A stretch of DNA of 64,000 nt. Source: Tamarix chinensis (Eukaryota; Streptophyta; Magnoliopsida; Caryophyllales; Tamaricaceae). A program made the position numbers and the translations under genes. This document shows, in pieces, positions 12,626 to 24,391 of the stretch (within the stretch, counting starts at the first letter, position 1; each line of letters begins with the position of its first letter). The notes beneath the pieces are model-generated. The model was not told where the DNA came from, made no database searches, and was given only the letters and a program-made list of their open reading frames with translations. The DNA is taken from NCBI GenBank assembly GCA_030549775.1, contig CM060174.1, positions 99,898,132-99,962,131 of the forward strand. Direction: 5' to 3'.

Positions 12626-12997
12626 CTCATCCATATTGATATCTTGAATGGTCGTATCACTTCTTGTATGACCACTGATACCATGTTCATTGATATGTTG
12701 AATATAAATATCCAGAAAGATGTCGGACTTGACATACTTCAACATTTGTAACATCAATTGATCATCATAGACTTGATCTATACCAACATCAAGACTATAG
12801 CCAGGAATGGTATAGTATAGTTGGTCACCATCATTAAAACCTACATTTCTGGCCATGTCTACTATTTCAAAGTATGACATTCTATCGGTGTCATTATTTC
12901 GGAAGAAAGAGACCTGCCCTCCAACATAAGTTAATATACCGTCTTCCGAAAAAGCGCCCCCATGATGCATTATGATAGTGAACAACCCTCCATCCAT
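12626..12997 (-). CDS. PB1-like domain exon inside the Harbinger element
   Basis: An open stretch of ~124 residues starts MDGGLFTIIMHHGGAF, then has TYVGGQVSFF, MSYFEIVDMARNVGF, YYTIPGYSLD and IYIQH. I recognise this as the PB1-like domain usually found at the N-terminus of plant Mutator-like (MULE) transposases, not in Harbinger elements. It ends at a plausible splice donor (GAG|gtaaaa at 12626). No MULE transposase follows, and the next coding segment on this strand is the Harbinger transposase. It may be a captured fragment or an extra 5' exon. Domain recognition is from memory of the family, not from a search. Confidence 0.5.
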
Positions 12998-14869
12998 CTT
13001 ATATACATCTATCATTAAAATGAACCAAATCAATATATACTTAAAATAATCCACACACATATTCTTCGAATATGCATAATTATTTTAAGCATAGTAGTTA
13101 ACAATAAGAAGATACTATATCAAATAATAAAACTACCATATGAATAAATCACATGAGACGGAACCAAGAAAACTACTATAATCATTTTAATCTCAACGAT
13201 GTTATCATCTATCATGAGTTATTTTGTCTTTCTTACTTGTCATATATTAGGTAACGAATTGTAACAAAAAAATTTTTTTTGGGGAAAACAAATCTAGCTT
13301 AGAATTGCAATTAAGTCTATTGATGGAATAACAAAGTTTATACTCTCTAATTTCAAATTTGCATAAAAGATTGTTGCTACAGGTGTAACGACAAGTTATA
13401 TACAAGCTAAATAATATTAATAACTGATTGAGTTTATCTATATTTAAGTAGCTAAGTACTATACAAGCTGAATAAGGAAGAAAAATTAAGAATACTACTA
13501 AGTACTATGCAAGCCGAATGAGGAAGAAAAATTAAAAACACTGCAGTAAAAATGAAGTGAGTTTAAGATCTATGGCTTGCTAGAGAGCACTAATTAGTTC
13601 ATCAATCGAAATTAACATATATGCAACTGTGATGCATATATTAGCCGTGCCCCCTTATTTTTCTTAATAAATACTATCAATAATACAATCAATTGTTTTT
13701 TGAAAAAAAAATAACTCAAACACCCATTACGAAATTATTAAACCAGCAAATGTCAAAGTAATTGAAACATGAAGCATTATATACTATGGTGGGTGATACA
13801 ATATCAAATAGAGCACCATAAGCAAACTAAGAAAAACGTAAAACTAATAATAAGCTTAAAAAAATGAAGAACCACCACACCCAATCCTGGTCTTAGTTCC
13901 TTTTTTTTTTTTCCTAAGACAAAAGCCCTATTCTTTGTTCCTATATTCAAACAAATTAATATTGGAAATTTACATCATTTTCTTTTGTTCCGTCAATGTT
14001 AATAAAATATTGAATGAATTTGTTAATAATAATGGGAAGTATTGCTTATTGAAAGCTGATACAAGTTAATTTAGGGATTATTATAGTCTATAAATTACCA
14101 AAATTTAATTCAGAAAATAGAGAAAAAATTGAATGGAAGAAGAAGATGAAGAAATTTACTTGGTTCAGAAAAGTACCGGAAGGATGAGATGAAGAGCTAA
14201 TAAAAAAAAAGCTTTTACGAGCATGAAAGTTGGTCTGTGATGAAGAAGAAATAAGAAGAAAAAGGGCTGGAAGTTTTGTGCAGTAGAACAGCTTCTCCTG
14301 AAAGTTTTGTAGAAGAAAGGGCTGGAAATTTGTAGAAATAAAGCAAGGTAAATTTTTTATACTACAAGGTTATTTTGGTAATTTTAATTTTTAAGTTCAA
14401 TTCCCACTATCATAATACCAGTCCCCCCTCCCGGAATAAATATGTGGGAATTGGCTCTGTTAATTCCTATTCTCAATCCTTGCTTAATTTTTATTCCCTC
14501 AAAACAAACAGTGTAGTATTTTAATCTCAGTTATAATTCCCATTCCCATACCTCTAATCCCTCTAACCAAACGAACCGTCACTAAAATAAAATAAAAAAT
14601 ATTTTCGATATATTAGTAATAATAAATGTTAAAATATATTGGAAACTTCTTATATGAGATTATACCAAAAAAAATGTAGATAAAAAGATCCGGTCCAAAG
14701 TTCCCCCCCCCCAAAACAACTCATAATTGAGAGTGAAATTTGAGGCATCATAAAAACTCAAAACCCTTATTTTTAAATATTTAAAAAAATAATAATCATA
14801 ATTTAATTTATATAAATAGATGTTATTAGTTTCATAGTCAAAAAATTATTTACTATAAGACTAAGTAGA

Positions 14870-15449
14870 GATGAAAACTAAGTTATATGGGTCGGATTTA
14901 GATCAGATTAATTTTGGTTGAATTAAAATTGGGTCTGCTATACAATTGAGTTTGATTTGAGTATATTGATTCTAGGTCATATTAAATTTAGGTCACGCTA
15001 GTTCGGATCAGAAATTATATTGACATTAATTATTATTAATTTAAGATAATAAATATATTAAATTTTGTAATTTATTACTATTATTATGTTTATTATAGTA
15101 ATTATTTTTATAATATATCTAACAATATAAAAAATTATTATCATAAAAAATGTAATAATAATAAAAAATTATAATTATAGTTATTATTATAAATGCAATT
15201 AAAAATAATATTATATATTTTATTATAATTATTTTTATGCCTTTTATATTAATTATAATTATCATATTAATAGCAATTATTATTTTTGTTGTTATAATTA
15301 ATAATATTTATTTTTATTGTTAGTATCATCATCTTTAGAATTATAATAATCATTATTATTATTATTAGAAATACAAATATAAACTTTATTATTATCATTA
15401 TAATACAATATATTATAATTATTATATTTACAATTATAATTTTTCTACT

Positions 15450-15480
<31 letters not shown>

Positions 15481-15850
15481 GAAAATTTTATTATCTAATC
15501 TAATTGATACTAATATAATATTAAAATAAAGTGAGGAGAATAAAGTTTTACTAGTTTTGTTTTATTTATTATTATATGGGTTGTGTATTATTTATTTTAC
15601 ATAAGAATTTATTAAAAATAGTTTATTAATGTGTATGTAGAAATTTATATGAGGTAAGATATTAGGTTTATGGATTAAATTTGACTTTAGTTTGGATTAA
15701 GTTTGAAGTTGTGCTCAAGTATGAATGAATTTTTTTTGGTTTAGGTCATTCGATATTGGATTATTATCGTGTTAATCAAATTAAAATTAATTTTGGATCA
15801 GTTCAGATTATTTTTATGTTGAGATGAACTTTTGTTAACGCATAAATATA
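14870..15850 (-). repeat. AT-rich repeat (family copy 2, inverted)
   Basis: Read on the minus strand from ~15550, this gives a ctcctcactttattttaat lead-in, an attagattagataataaa block and then ATT-type triplets with an attataattgtaaatataat core. The same order occurs at 23600-24060 on the plus strand and, more loosely, at 8560-9290. A perfect (ATA)n run lies at about 15448-15480. No coding potential. Confidence 0.6.
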
Positions 15851-18290
15851 AATAACCATAATTGTTATTATTTTATTTTATAAAAAAAAACATAACTATT
15901 TGTATATTTGATAATTTGAGAAGGGGGAGTCAAACAATGTGTCAATGATACATTTGAGTATATCTAACAAGCTAAATATAAGGGGGGGGGGGGAATTGGG
16001 TAATTATTAATGCAATTTTAGTAATTATTTTGGTCGTATTCCCATGGTGATTATTTAAGTCGCTTAGGTAATTATCTCCCCTACACGTATTTTTTTTTAT
16101 CTGGGATTAAGTCATTTTCTCTTGTAATATTTATATAAAGTAAGTTAAATAAAATTAATAGATCACTTTATTTTTATTTTAATTATTATCTCAAATAATT
16201 ATTTTACATATGTAATTTATTTATTTTTTCAATAAGATTCGAATAGTTAAAGATAATGAAATAGTTATGTTACTAATAAACTCCTTTTTAATCTCAATAT
16301 GTTATTGGAATGATGTGTTTTAAATCCAAAAAGCATTATTCTTTTATTTTAAATTTATACTAGACTATCTTTTCTAAGTTCAAAACTAAAGAGGTTTACT
16401 AGATTAAAAACTTATTCTTACCTTTTTCTTTTCTTTTTAATTTGAACCCAATACAATATTGGTATAGGGGACTTAATTTCAATAACTAAATTATACTCAT
16501 ATTCAAATTCCTATTTAAAATAACAAAACAAATATGATTCATAAGTGATTATTTCATCCAATCGGGATATTATCTAGTTCTTTCAAGTGATTATCTAGCC
16601 GTTTTAAGTGATTATCTTTTCTTCTCAAGTAACTATGTGTTTCGTGTATTTGTTCTTATTTATTTTTATTTGAACCCAATGTATCATTAGAATAGAGAAC
16701 GTAATACCATTAATGAAATTAAATTGATGCTAAAATCTCTATTTATAATTAAAATACATATAAAATTTATAAGTAATTATCTAACCTTATCAAGTAATTA
16801 TATAGTCCACATACGTGCTTATATATTTCATTTCTTAGTTTTCTAGAATATGTATTATAAATTATTTTTTCATTAATGGCATCTCTGTGCTGTGTTTCCT
16901 AGATAGTTATCTAGGTAAAACACTAGTTATATATTATTTGTAGCAGAACAATTATTTAATTTTTTTTTAATTATGTGTTCAATGTCTTGCTTATCCCTAT
17001 TATTTGTTATAACGACTCTTTCATTAAAAGTGACATATGTGTCACATTGTTACTTGAATATAGCTTGCATGATACACGGCTATTATATACTTCATTACAC
17101 GCAAGTACATAATCGAATTTGTTAGGGTCAAAGGTTTGGTTTAATATACTTGTATATGATTTATTAATAACAGTTCTTTTATGATTTCATCATTGAAAAG
17201 ATTGCTAATTTGATTGGAGTAACTTAATTGCAAAAACTCATTAATGTTTTACTTCATTTTTTAAGAAAATTTTTTTTACATGAATTAAAAATGGAAGGAA
17301 TATATATATTTTTAATATTGAAGTGCAACGAAGGTTTAAAGTAAATATATACGTAAATCTGTGCAAATTTCCATATGCTATTATATATATATTCCAATTT
17401 TTTTAATTAAATTTCTTTAACTTGGGTCTAATAAATAAAATTATAACTATATCAAAACAAATCTCATATTTTTTCTTCTATAAATATACACTCATATTGA
17501 TATATTTTAGGTGCAAAAATAAAAATACAAATATTTTATAATATAAATACATATTTTATTTAACAAAATACACACCATCTTAATATAAATATATTTTTTT
17601 TAATTTATAAAGCAAAAAAATAATACATGTGTTGTAAATACATATTTTATTGGAATAAATACACATATCTGCGGACTACATGCACGTGCCAGATATATAA
17701 AATACACATTGCATTATAACAAATGCACATGTTATATCAACATATCACATATTATAATATCATTTACTTAAATAATAATAAAAATACACATCTTATTAAA
17801 AAATACATCTTTATAAGATATATATTTTATAGGGATAAACATATACATTTTAATAACAATAAATAAAAAAATATCATGCAATTAGTAGGACGATACAATA
17901 GCCGAGTAAATTATTACTAAGGTCTCTTGTAATATATTATTATTTGGTCACATAATTTTTTTGGAATTAAAATTGGTATCGAAAGTGTTCGATTAATTTT
18001 ATTAATATTTTATGTCAACTAAGGTATGAAGTGGTTTTAAAATATTTTTATTTTTCTCTATTAGTTTTATTAAATTTGATTTATTTTTTAAAAAAGGCAT
18101 ATAATATATATATAAGAAAAATTACCGTTTCCTAGCCCCTTTTCGTCCCGTGCGACACTGACTATTATTACTGGTTAGGTCCATTCCAGCGAATCCGACT
18201 TTGTAAAGAACATCATAACGTTCCCTTACCATGGGAATAATAAATCAAATAATGACCCGTTCATCAAAGCGGGCCATGTGAATACCAAAC
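15851..18290. other. AT-rich intergenic DNA, no gene seen
   Basis: A run of 12 G occurs at about 15982-15993. 16000-16800 repeats loosely spaced taagtgattatct and caagtaattat words. 17480-17880 repeats aatacacat words at irregular spacing. None forms a clean tandem array or an open frame. The stretch ends at the promoter of the gene starting at 18545. Confidence 0.6.
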
Positions 18291-18297
18291 AAATTAT

Positions 18298-18328
18298 AAG
18301 CCGTTGGATCAATTTTTTGACCGTTGGA
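18298..18328 (+). promoter_or_regulatory. Two MSA-type (mitosis-specific activator) boxes upstream of gene X
   Basis: Read on the minus strand, 18328-18318 is TCCAACGGTCA, a full match to the MSA consensus YCYAACGGYYA bound by MYB3R factors. 18308-18298 (TCCAACGGCTT) matches 10 of 11. Two further AACGG cores follow at about 18368 and 18394. They lie ~220-250 bases before the start codon, the usual distance in G2/M-expressed plant genes. Activity is inferred. Confidence 0.55.
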
Positions 18329-18544
18329 CTTGGGCACGCTCCCTTTCAGAGCCCTTAATAGTAATTCAAACGGCCGCTCGTCCTCATGTAAGAACGGATA
18401 CGATAAAGCGCCCAGAAAACAGTGAGACTACGACCTAATTCAGAGCTCTCACATTCAAGAAGAGGTCTTTGACATTTCTTCTTCATCTCCCGTCTTCTTG
18501 ATCAAAACTTCACCTCAACATCTCTTGTTTTACAGGATATAAAA

Positions 18545-19230
18545 ATGAAATCTGATCGTAAACCGCCGGTTGTGAGATCTCCAATGAAGATCCGAGGTCG
18601 TCGACCCATCGAATCGACCCTCACAACGCCTATGCGAACTCCGATAGGTAAATTTCAAACCCTATTTATCTTCAATTAAAATTTCCAACTAATAATCTCG
18701 ACTCTTATTATTCCCGTCCCATTGAAACAGGAGCAGCCATGACCAAAACCCAGATCCCAAACCCTACTTCATTTCGTAATTACAACCACACCGTCTCGAA
18801 CGAATTGAAAGCTCTAACCAACATGGTGCAATCTGATTTAGCCAACATCGGTTCCAATCCCATCGGAACCACGAATCATCTAGGCGCGAATTCTGCATCC
18901 GTGTTCGAGAGGGGTAGATTTTATGACCAGTACGCAGCGAGGAGGAACGAGAGATTGAAGAGGAAAAGAATGAATGAAGCTGAGAATGAGCCAAAGTCTG
19001 CATATAATCTTGGGGTGAAGAAGGTTGAATCTGTGAGCAAGAAGAAGGATTCGAAGAAGCTTGAGAGCTTGAAGAAATCGGCGTCTGTTGCTACTCGTAC
19101 GGTTGATCGGAGCGCGCATCCGAGGTACGCACTTAGGAGTATCAAGAAACCTCCGTTGCCCGTGCCTATGAATATGGATGATACGGTGGGTGCGAGGAGG
19201 AAGACAAGAGGGCAGAGAGTTCGAGTTTGA
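18545..19230 (+). CDS. Small basic plant protein of unknown function (gene X), two exons
   Basis: Exon 1 is 18545-18647, exon 2 is 18731-19230, with a GT-AG intron splitting Gly35; the product is 200 aa. It is strongly basic. The N-terminus has two CDK-type S/T-P-x-K/R sites (Ser12-Pro-Met-Lys and Thr28-Pro-Met-Arg) plus Thr32-Pro. A central conserved-looking part reads SNELKALTNMVQSDL and FERGRFYDQYAARRNERLK. This is followed by a Lys/Ser-rich stretch and a C-terminal HPRYALRSIKKPPLP. I do not recognise a named family. MSA promoter boxes and CDK sites together suggest a role in mitosis; that is inference. Its 3' end is duplicated as a relic at 36.7-36.9 kb, where the surrounding copy keeps DPM1 instead. 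Confidence 0.85.
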
Positions 19231-19616
19231 GAATTGGAAATTTGTTGGTGTGGGGATGAATGGATGTGGATTTGCAGCTGGTTTATGATTCTATTAGTGT
19301 GTGGAGATAGAAAGTGTATGAATTGTTATGGTAATTGAAACTACCTGTTTCTCGTCTTTCTGACTCTGGAAAGAGAGAATGATAATGAAGTCCCTTTTTT
19401 CTTTAAACCGGTTTATGCATTTCGGAATTTGATACGAAAGAATTTTGGAATCCTGTATGCATGAATTATATTAGATCACAGTAGTTGAAAAAACGTGTAC
19501 AATACGAAAAATTTATTATTTGCAGAGAAGCTCTTGTAACAGAACCTTCCCAGTAACAGAACCTTCCCAGTAGTGTCTGAATCTCAAGGAGTCGTATGAT
19601 TCTTCTAAAGGCATCT

Positions 19617-20343
19617 GTTTGATGAGCAGCAAAAATACCCATAGGAATTTAAGGTATTCGACTATTTGAGATCTGCAAGGCTTTGAGCTTCGAAATACTC
19701 TGTCGACCAAGTTAATGGGCATCTGTTTGACAAACAGCAAGAGAGACCCGACTCAATAACTTCATTCAAAGTTTGAATAAAAAAAATACAAACGAAATCC
19801 TCGCAGTGCCACCCTAACAGATGGAAGACGCAGAAGAAAAGATTGAAAAAACCCTAAGTTCTAAGGCATTCGTAAATGTAATGTAATCAAGGCTCAACTT
19901 CAGAAGAAACGTTGCTCTACCTCTTCAATATGATATCCTTGTTTTTTTCTTGAAGCTCTACTTCTCCATGTGAAACACATCCTTTTTTTTTACCGTATGA
20001 AGGGAGGGGAGATACCTGCACATCGATGGGGACTCGAATCCTCGACCGGCAACTTGAGGAAGGGGGGTGGTAATTGGGTGAAGGATGAATACTCCTTTTC
20101 TTGAAGATCTATCAATCCTCTCCGTTTTTTTTATTAGGTTCTCTTCAACTACCTGGCTGAATGATACAGTTAAGTCAGAAGCACCTGGCCAGAGCAAAGT
20201 CTGTGCAAGACCATTTGTTTCCCTACTTGCGGCTCCCCGTGACAATGCTTGCACCTGTTTCCATTTGCGTCCAGGAAAATACCATGGAGAAAAAGAAAGC
20301 TGACAGAATCTACTCACCTGATGAAGTTGGGCAAGTACTTGGC
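19617..20343 (-). pseudogene. DPM1 pseudogene (exons 5-8 only)
   Basis: On the minus strand, relics of DPM1 exons occur in the proper order. Exon 5 (about 20343-20318; PKYLPNFI-type with one base missing). Exon 6 (about 20280-20160; [10 protein letters not shown] and [12 protein letters not shown] recognisable, with an internal deletion removing the [15 protein letters not shown] part). Exon 7 (about 19985-19933; broken frame). Exon 8 (19730-19617; NLVDRVF, QIVEYLK), without the normal stop. Exons 1-4 are absent from this copy. It lies tail-to-tail with gene X, as the intact DPM1 once did in copy B. Confidence 0.85.
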
Positions 20344-21511
20344 TGCCAGACAGAAAGACGTTTTCAAGATGAATTTATGCACATAAAATTGGAAGGATGG
20401 CAGGTCAGAACGCTATGCAAATGTCTCAATAATTATATTTCCAGAAAATGCATAGCCAATATATACATACTTGTTGTTCAATAGAAGCTGCAGAACTGCC
20501 CTGTAGGATGACACGGTGGTGGACCGGTGGTGGTGATCCAATGAAGACTGGTTCACGTTCAAGACTGAGAGAGCAACTGCGCTTAGCCATCCAGGAAATA
20601 CGAAGCGGTGGTTGAGTCATATTATTATACCATCAATACCTTCAGCTAGTAAAACCGAATTAAGTGACAGGAAATGTGCGTGTGGATCAACGTCTAATAT
20701 TAATTATGATTGCATGTGGATCAACCAGGAAATGTACTTGTATAAAGATTAGTGTGCGTTATTACGAGGGACAGATCTGCTTATGAATTGAATGATAAAT
20801 GCTAATCACCTTTTCTGCCCTTAAGCTTGCTTACTTCTCCTCAACTCGTCCCCTTTCTCTCTCTTCTTCGGTTCTCTTAATCCCTACCCTACCTCTATCA
20901 CTAAACCGCAACCCATGAAACAAGAGAAATAAAAAAATGTTCTCCCGCTCTATAGTAGTTCACACACCAGTCATTTCCCGGCCCAAAAGAAAATATTACA
21001 ATGCCTTCCACAAGAAGTGTCATTACGTACGTACGACTGCACGAATTTGGAATGCATGGGTTAAAGTATGACTTCTACAGCAAAATCACCAGACGTATGA
21101 ACAACGTTTACTAAATTTGTATCTTCTTAATTTTATAACCTAATACTCCATTCGTATCAAAAAATAAAATCGTTAATTTTTTTGTATACAAAAGACATTT
21201 TAAAATAGTCAATATTAATTTTTTATATTTACTATGCCTTTTTTTATTATCTATACATTAAATATTTATTATTTTTCAAGGGTTTTACTGAAATTTATTA
21301 TCTATACATTAAATTAAATAAATAATAATAAAGATGCAAGAATTGAGCTTAGAAATAAGAGAAGAGTTTTGGAATGATATAATATAGACAATAATAATTA
21401 ATAAAACAATATATACTAACAAGTAATAATAGAATAGAAAATTAAATAATGACCCGTGGTAAAGTTAGAAAAGAACTTGGTATAATACATATTCGATCTT
21501 ATAAGTTTGAC

Positions 21512-22689
21512 TAGAGGTGGCAATCGGATCGGGTCATAGCGGGTCGGGTCATTTGACTTTGGCGCGTCGGTTGTGGCCTGTGGGTCATTTCGGGTTAACT
21601 CGACTAGTAGAGTCGGATTGGTTTCGGGTCATTTTTTTGTTCGCATGACTAAGTGGTTTCGACCTGTTCGGATCATTTCGTGCAATATGACGGGTCGGTC
21701 ATGTTGTATCTGAGTTGTGTTTGGGTTAACTTGATGGGTCGGTCATTTCGTGCAATTTGACGAGTTGGATTTGAGAAGTTACGAGTTAACTTGATGGGTC
21801 GGGTTGAGTCAAATTCAAGTCTAGATAATTATCATTTATTATATTGTAAATATTAGAAAAAATCATAAAATTACTATTGCAGATAAATGAATTAAGAATA
21901 TTAGATGTGCTTTATTTTCACAAGTAAATAGTAAAGATATTTATAAATTTTAATAATAAAAAATATTGCATGATTGAATTTAACAAAGATATTTATCATT
22001 TATTCTGATTTATTTAATTACTTAAAATATTTAATTACTTTAAAAAAAGATAATTTTATAAAATAAAAGTGATCATAACACTATACAATATATAATTATA
22101 ATTTATTACATTGTAAATATTATAGATGATCATAAGATTACTAGTACAGATAAATGAAATAAGAATATTATATGTGTTTTATTTTTACAAAGGTAAATAA
22201 TAAAGATATTTATAAGTTTTAACAATATAATATTTGATTACTTAAAATAGTTATTATGACTTCTTAATGTTATATTTTTGTGTGGAAAATTTTATTAGAA
22301 TATCATTAATAAATAAGAATATCTAGGGTAAGGGTATGAAAAAAAGTACAACTTATAAAACACTATATTTTTAAAAGCTTTAAATGAATAATAAAATATG
22401 TGTAATCTATTATTATTATTATAATAGATGTTGACGTCTGGTCGAGTTAATGTCAAGTCAGATCGGATTAATGTCGAGTCGGATCGACTTCGGGTCGAGT
22501 TAATGCCGAGTCAGGTTGCTATCGGGTCGGGTCTATGACAGGTCATGGGTTGGGGTTGGGTCGGGTTTATTTTTATCGAGTCGGTGCTGGGTCAGGTCAA
22601 TGTCGGATTAGGTTGGGTTCCTAAACTTTTCAGATCTTAGTGGGTTGGGTTTCGTTCGGGTCGGGTCTGATCAACTTTTGCCGGCTCTA
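21512..22689. mobile_element. Non-autonomous hAT-type element, 1178 bp
   Basis: The left end is TAGAGGTGGCAATCGG and the right end, read inward, is TAGAGCCGGCAAAAG. The flanks agtttgac (21504-21511) and agtttaac (22690-22697) form an 8-bp target duplication with one mismatch, the hAT hallmark. The inside has GC-rich gggtcgggtc repeats near both ends and an AT-rich core, with no coding capacity. Confidence 0.85.
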
Positions 22690-22999
22690 AGTTTAACACA
22701 AAAGATAAATTTTTGTATGCTCATCTTTCTAAAATATGATGGATATTACTTCTAAAATTAAAAAAGTTATGATGCATGTAAATGAAATGAGAGTGCAAAT
22801 ATATTTTAGCAATCCAACATTTTAAGCTGAAATAATACTTTACTTTAATTTTAATAGAACAATGTATAGTAGTTATTTTGCTGATGAGCTAGGGTGTAAT
22901 ATAACAGTTGCTAAAATATAATAAAGTAGGATATATGATCCAATCGGAACAATGTATTTTGACGAGAACTAATAACTATAAATCTCATCCCTTCATTTA
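22690..22999. other. AT-rich spacer, nothing recognised
   Basis: Short AT-rich DNA between the hAT element and the Tourist-like MITE. No open frame or repeat of note. Confidence 0.5.
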
Positions 23000-23218
23000 T
23001 GCACTGTTTGTATCTAAGAAAATTTAAGGGAAAGAAAATTAAAATCAAAATACTTTCCTTCAAATTTTTCTCAAAGAAAATTATATAGTTAATCTTTTGG
23101 CAATTTTATACCATCTTCTTTTTCTAATTCATTATCTCATGTAAACCAAATACAAAAAATTATTTTCTACATCATTTTCTTTCTTTTCTTTAAAACTTTC
23201 CATGAACCAAATGGAGCA
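23000..23218. mobile_element. Tourist-like MITE (PIF/Harbinger-derived), 219 bp
   Basis: TTA flanks both sides (22997-22999 and 23219-23221). The left end is tgcactgtttgtatctaag; the right end read inward is tgctccatttggttcatgg. The subterminal A/G-rich sequence (aagggaaagaaaatt) resembles the ends of the 7.6-kb Harbinger element at 37315-44945, making that family a candidate transposase source. Confidence 0.7.
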
Positions 23219-23589
23219 TTAATACTAGACTTTTTAGATTTAAACAAAAAAAATCTCTACCAGCAAAACCTAGATTTCAACCCAAATTAACTCTAATCCG
23301 GCCTAAATTTAGCTAATATAATAGGAAAATCTATTCGCAATTATCCAAACTAAAATTATTCCAACTTATACCCAGATATAAATTTGATAATAACCCATTC
23401 TGAATATACCACAACTCGAAATTATCAGGATATGATTTCAAACAAGATCCAAACAATAATTAAATTTAAATAATATATATAACATTTATCTCATATAAAT
23501 TGATACATAAACATCAATAAATTATCTTATTAATAAAATTTTATGCAAATAAAAATATGCATAATAACAAATGAAAAAAAAATTAATAA

Positions 23590-24390
23590 AACTATGCTCT
23601 CCTCGCTTTATTTTAATATCATATTAGCATCAATCTGATTTGGTCAAACAAATTTCTATGATTGTTATTATTATAGAAATTAAAATTATAATTGTAAATA
23701 TAATAATTATAATATATATTATTATAATAACAATACTAAAGTTTATATTTTTATTTTTGCTAATAATAATGATTATTATATTTATATGATAATAATAAAA
23801 ACAACAACAACATTAATAATAATAATAAATATGATGATTATAGTTATTATAGCAATTATTATGCAATGTATATAGTAATATTTATAACTACATTTATATT
23901 AATAACTATAATAATAATACTAATAATGATAATAAATTATTGTTATTATTATTACATATTTTATGACAACAATTTATTATATCATGATAAAAATTTCTAT
24001 GACAATCATATAATAAATCATAAATTTTAATTTATTAATTATATTAAATTGATAATAATTAATGTCAATATAAATTATAAACTGAATTAATTTGGCCCAA
24101 AACATATACGATCAGAATATATAGACTCAAATCTATATGATCTAAACTCGATCACATCTATAATATGTAGTTCCAAAGAAACCTGATGAGTTAGAATCAG
24201 ATACAACTCAATATTCTCATACTCCGAAATAATCCGATTTAATATAAGCTCATTTCAAATTACCACGACTCGAATAAGACCTGAATCTAAAAAATATCCA
24301 AACTCAAATTTGAACCAATTACATAATAATCTAATTTTAATTTAACCTTAGTAGACACAACTCAAACCCAACTTGAATGATTGGTTGTAC
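23590..24390 (+). repeat. AT-rich repeat (family copy 3)
   Basis: Begins with ctctcctcgctttatttta, then a gcatcaatctgatttgg block, then ATT-type triplets with attataattgtaaatataat. It matches the reverse complement of 15550-14900 closely. The shared ttatattgacattaattat block lies at the far side of both copies. No coding potential. Confidence 0.6.
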
Positions 24391-24391
24391 A

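Larger units (their letters stand above)
8284..14578 (-). mobile_element. PIF/Harbinger-type DNA transposon, degenerate, 6.3 kb
   Basis: The ends are inverted: cggcccgtttggt at 8284 against cggttcgtttggt read inward from 14578. TCA flanks both sides (8281-8283 and 14579-14581), a TNA-type 3-bp target duplication close to the TWA usual for this superfamily. Inside, on the minus strand, are a PB1-like exon, a DDE transposase relic and a Myb/SANT-like relic. The last two are the standard protein pair of plant PIF/Harbinger elements. Both are damaged (see their entries), so this copy is not autonomous. The AT-rich block 8560-9290 also lies inside it. The cargo type is well supported; the exact end points rest on short repeats. 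Confidence 0.75.
18545..21090 (+). repeat. Segmental duplication copy A (gene X intact, DPM1 broken)
   Basis: This block matches 36696-36930 plus about 45340-47370 (copy B) in order and orientation: the end of gene X, the X-DPM1 intergenic DNA, DPM1 exons 8 to 5 and part of DPM1 intron 4. The last clear shared words are at ~21040-21090 against ~47310-47360 (ttaaagtatgacttctacag). Upstream homology of gene X exon 1 is not present in copy B. Similarity is clear but diverged, so the duplication is old. Confidence 0.85.

Noticed and set aside
15982..15993. Run of 12 G
   Set aside because: Homopolymer only; could be a sequencing artefact and has no associated feature.
20085..20484. Plus-strand frames of 72-107 codons
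   Set aside because: Antisense shadows of the DPM1 pseudogene exons.
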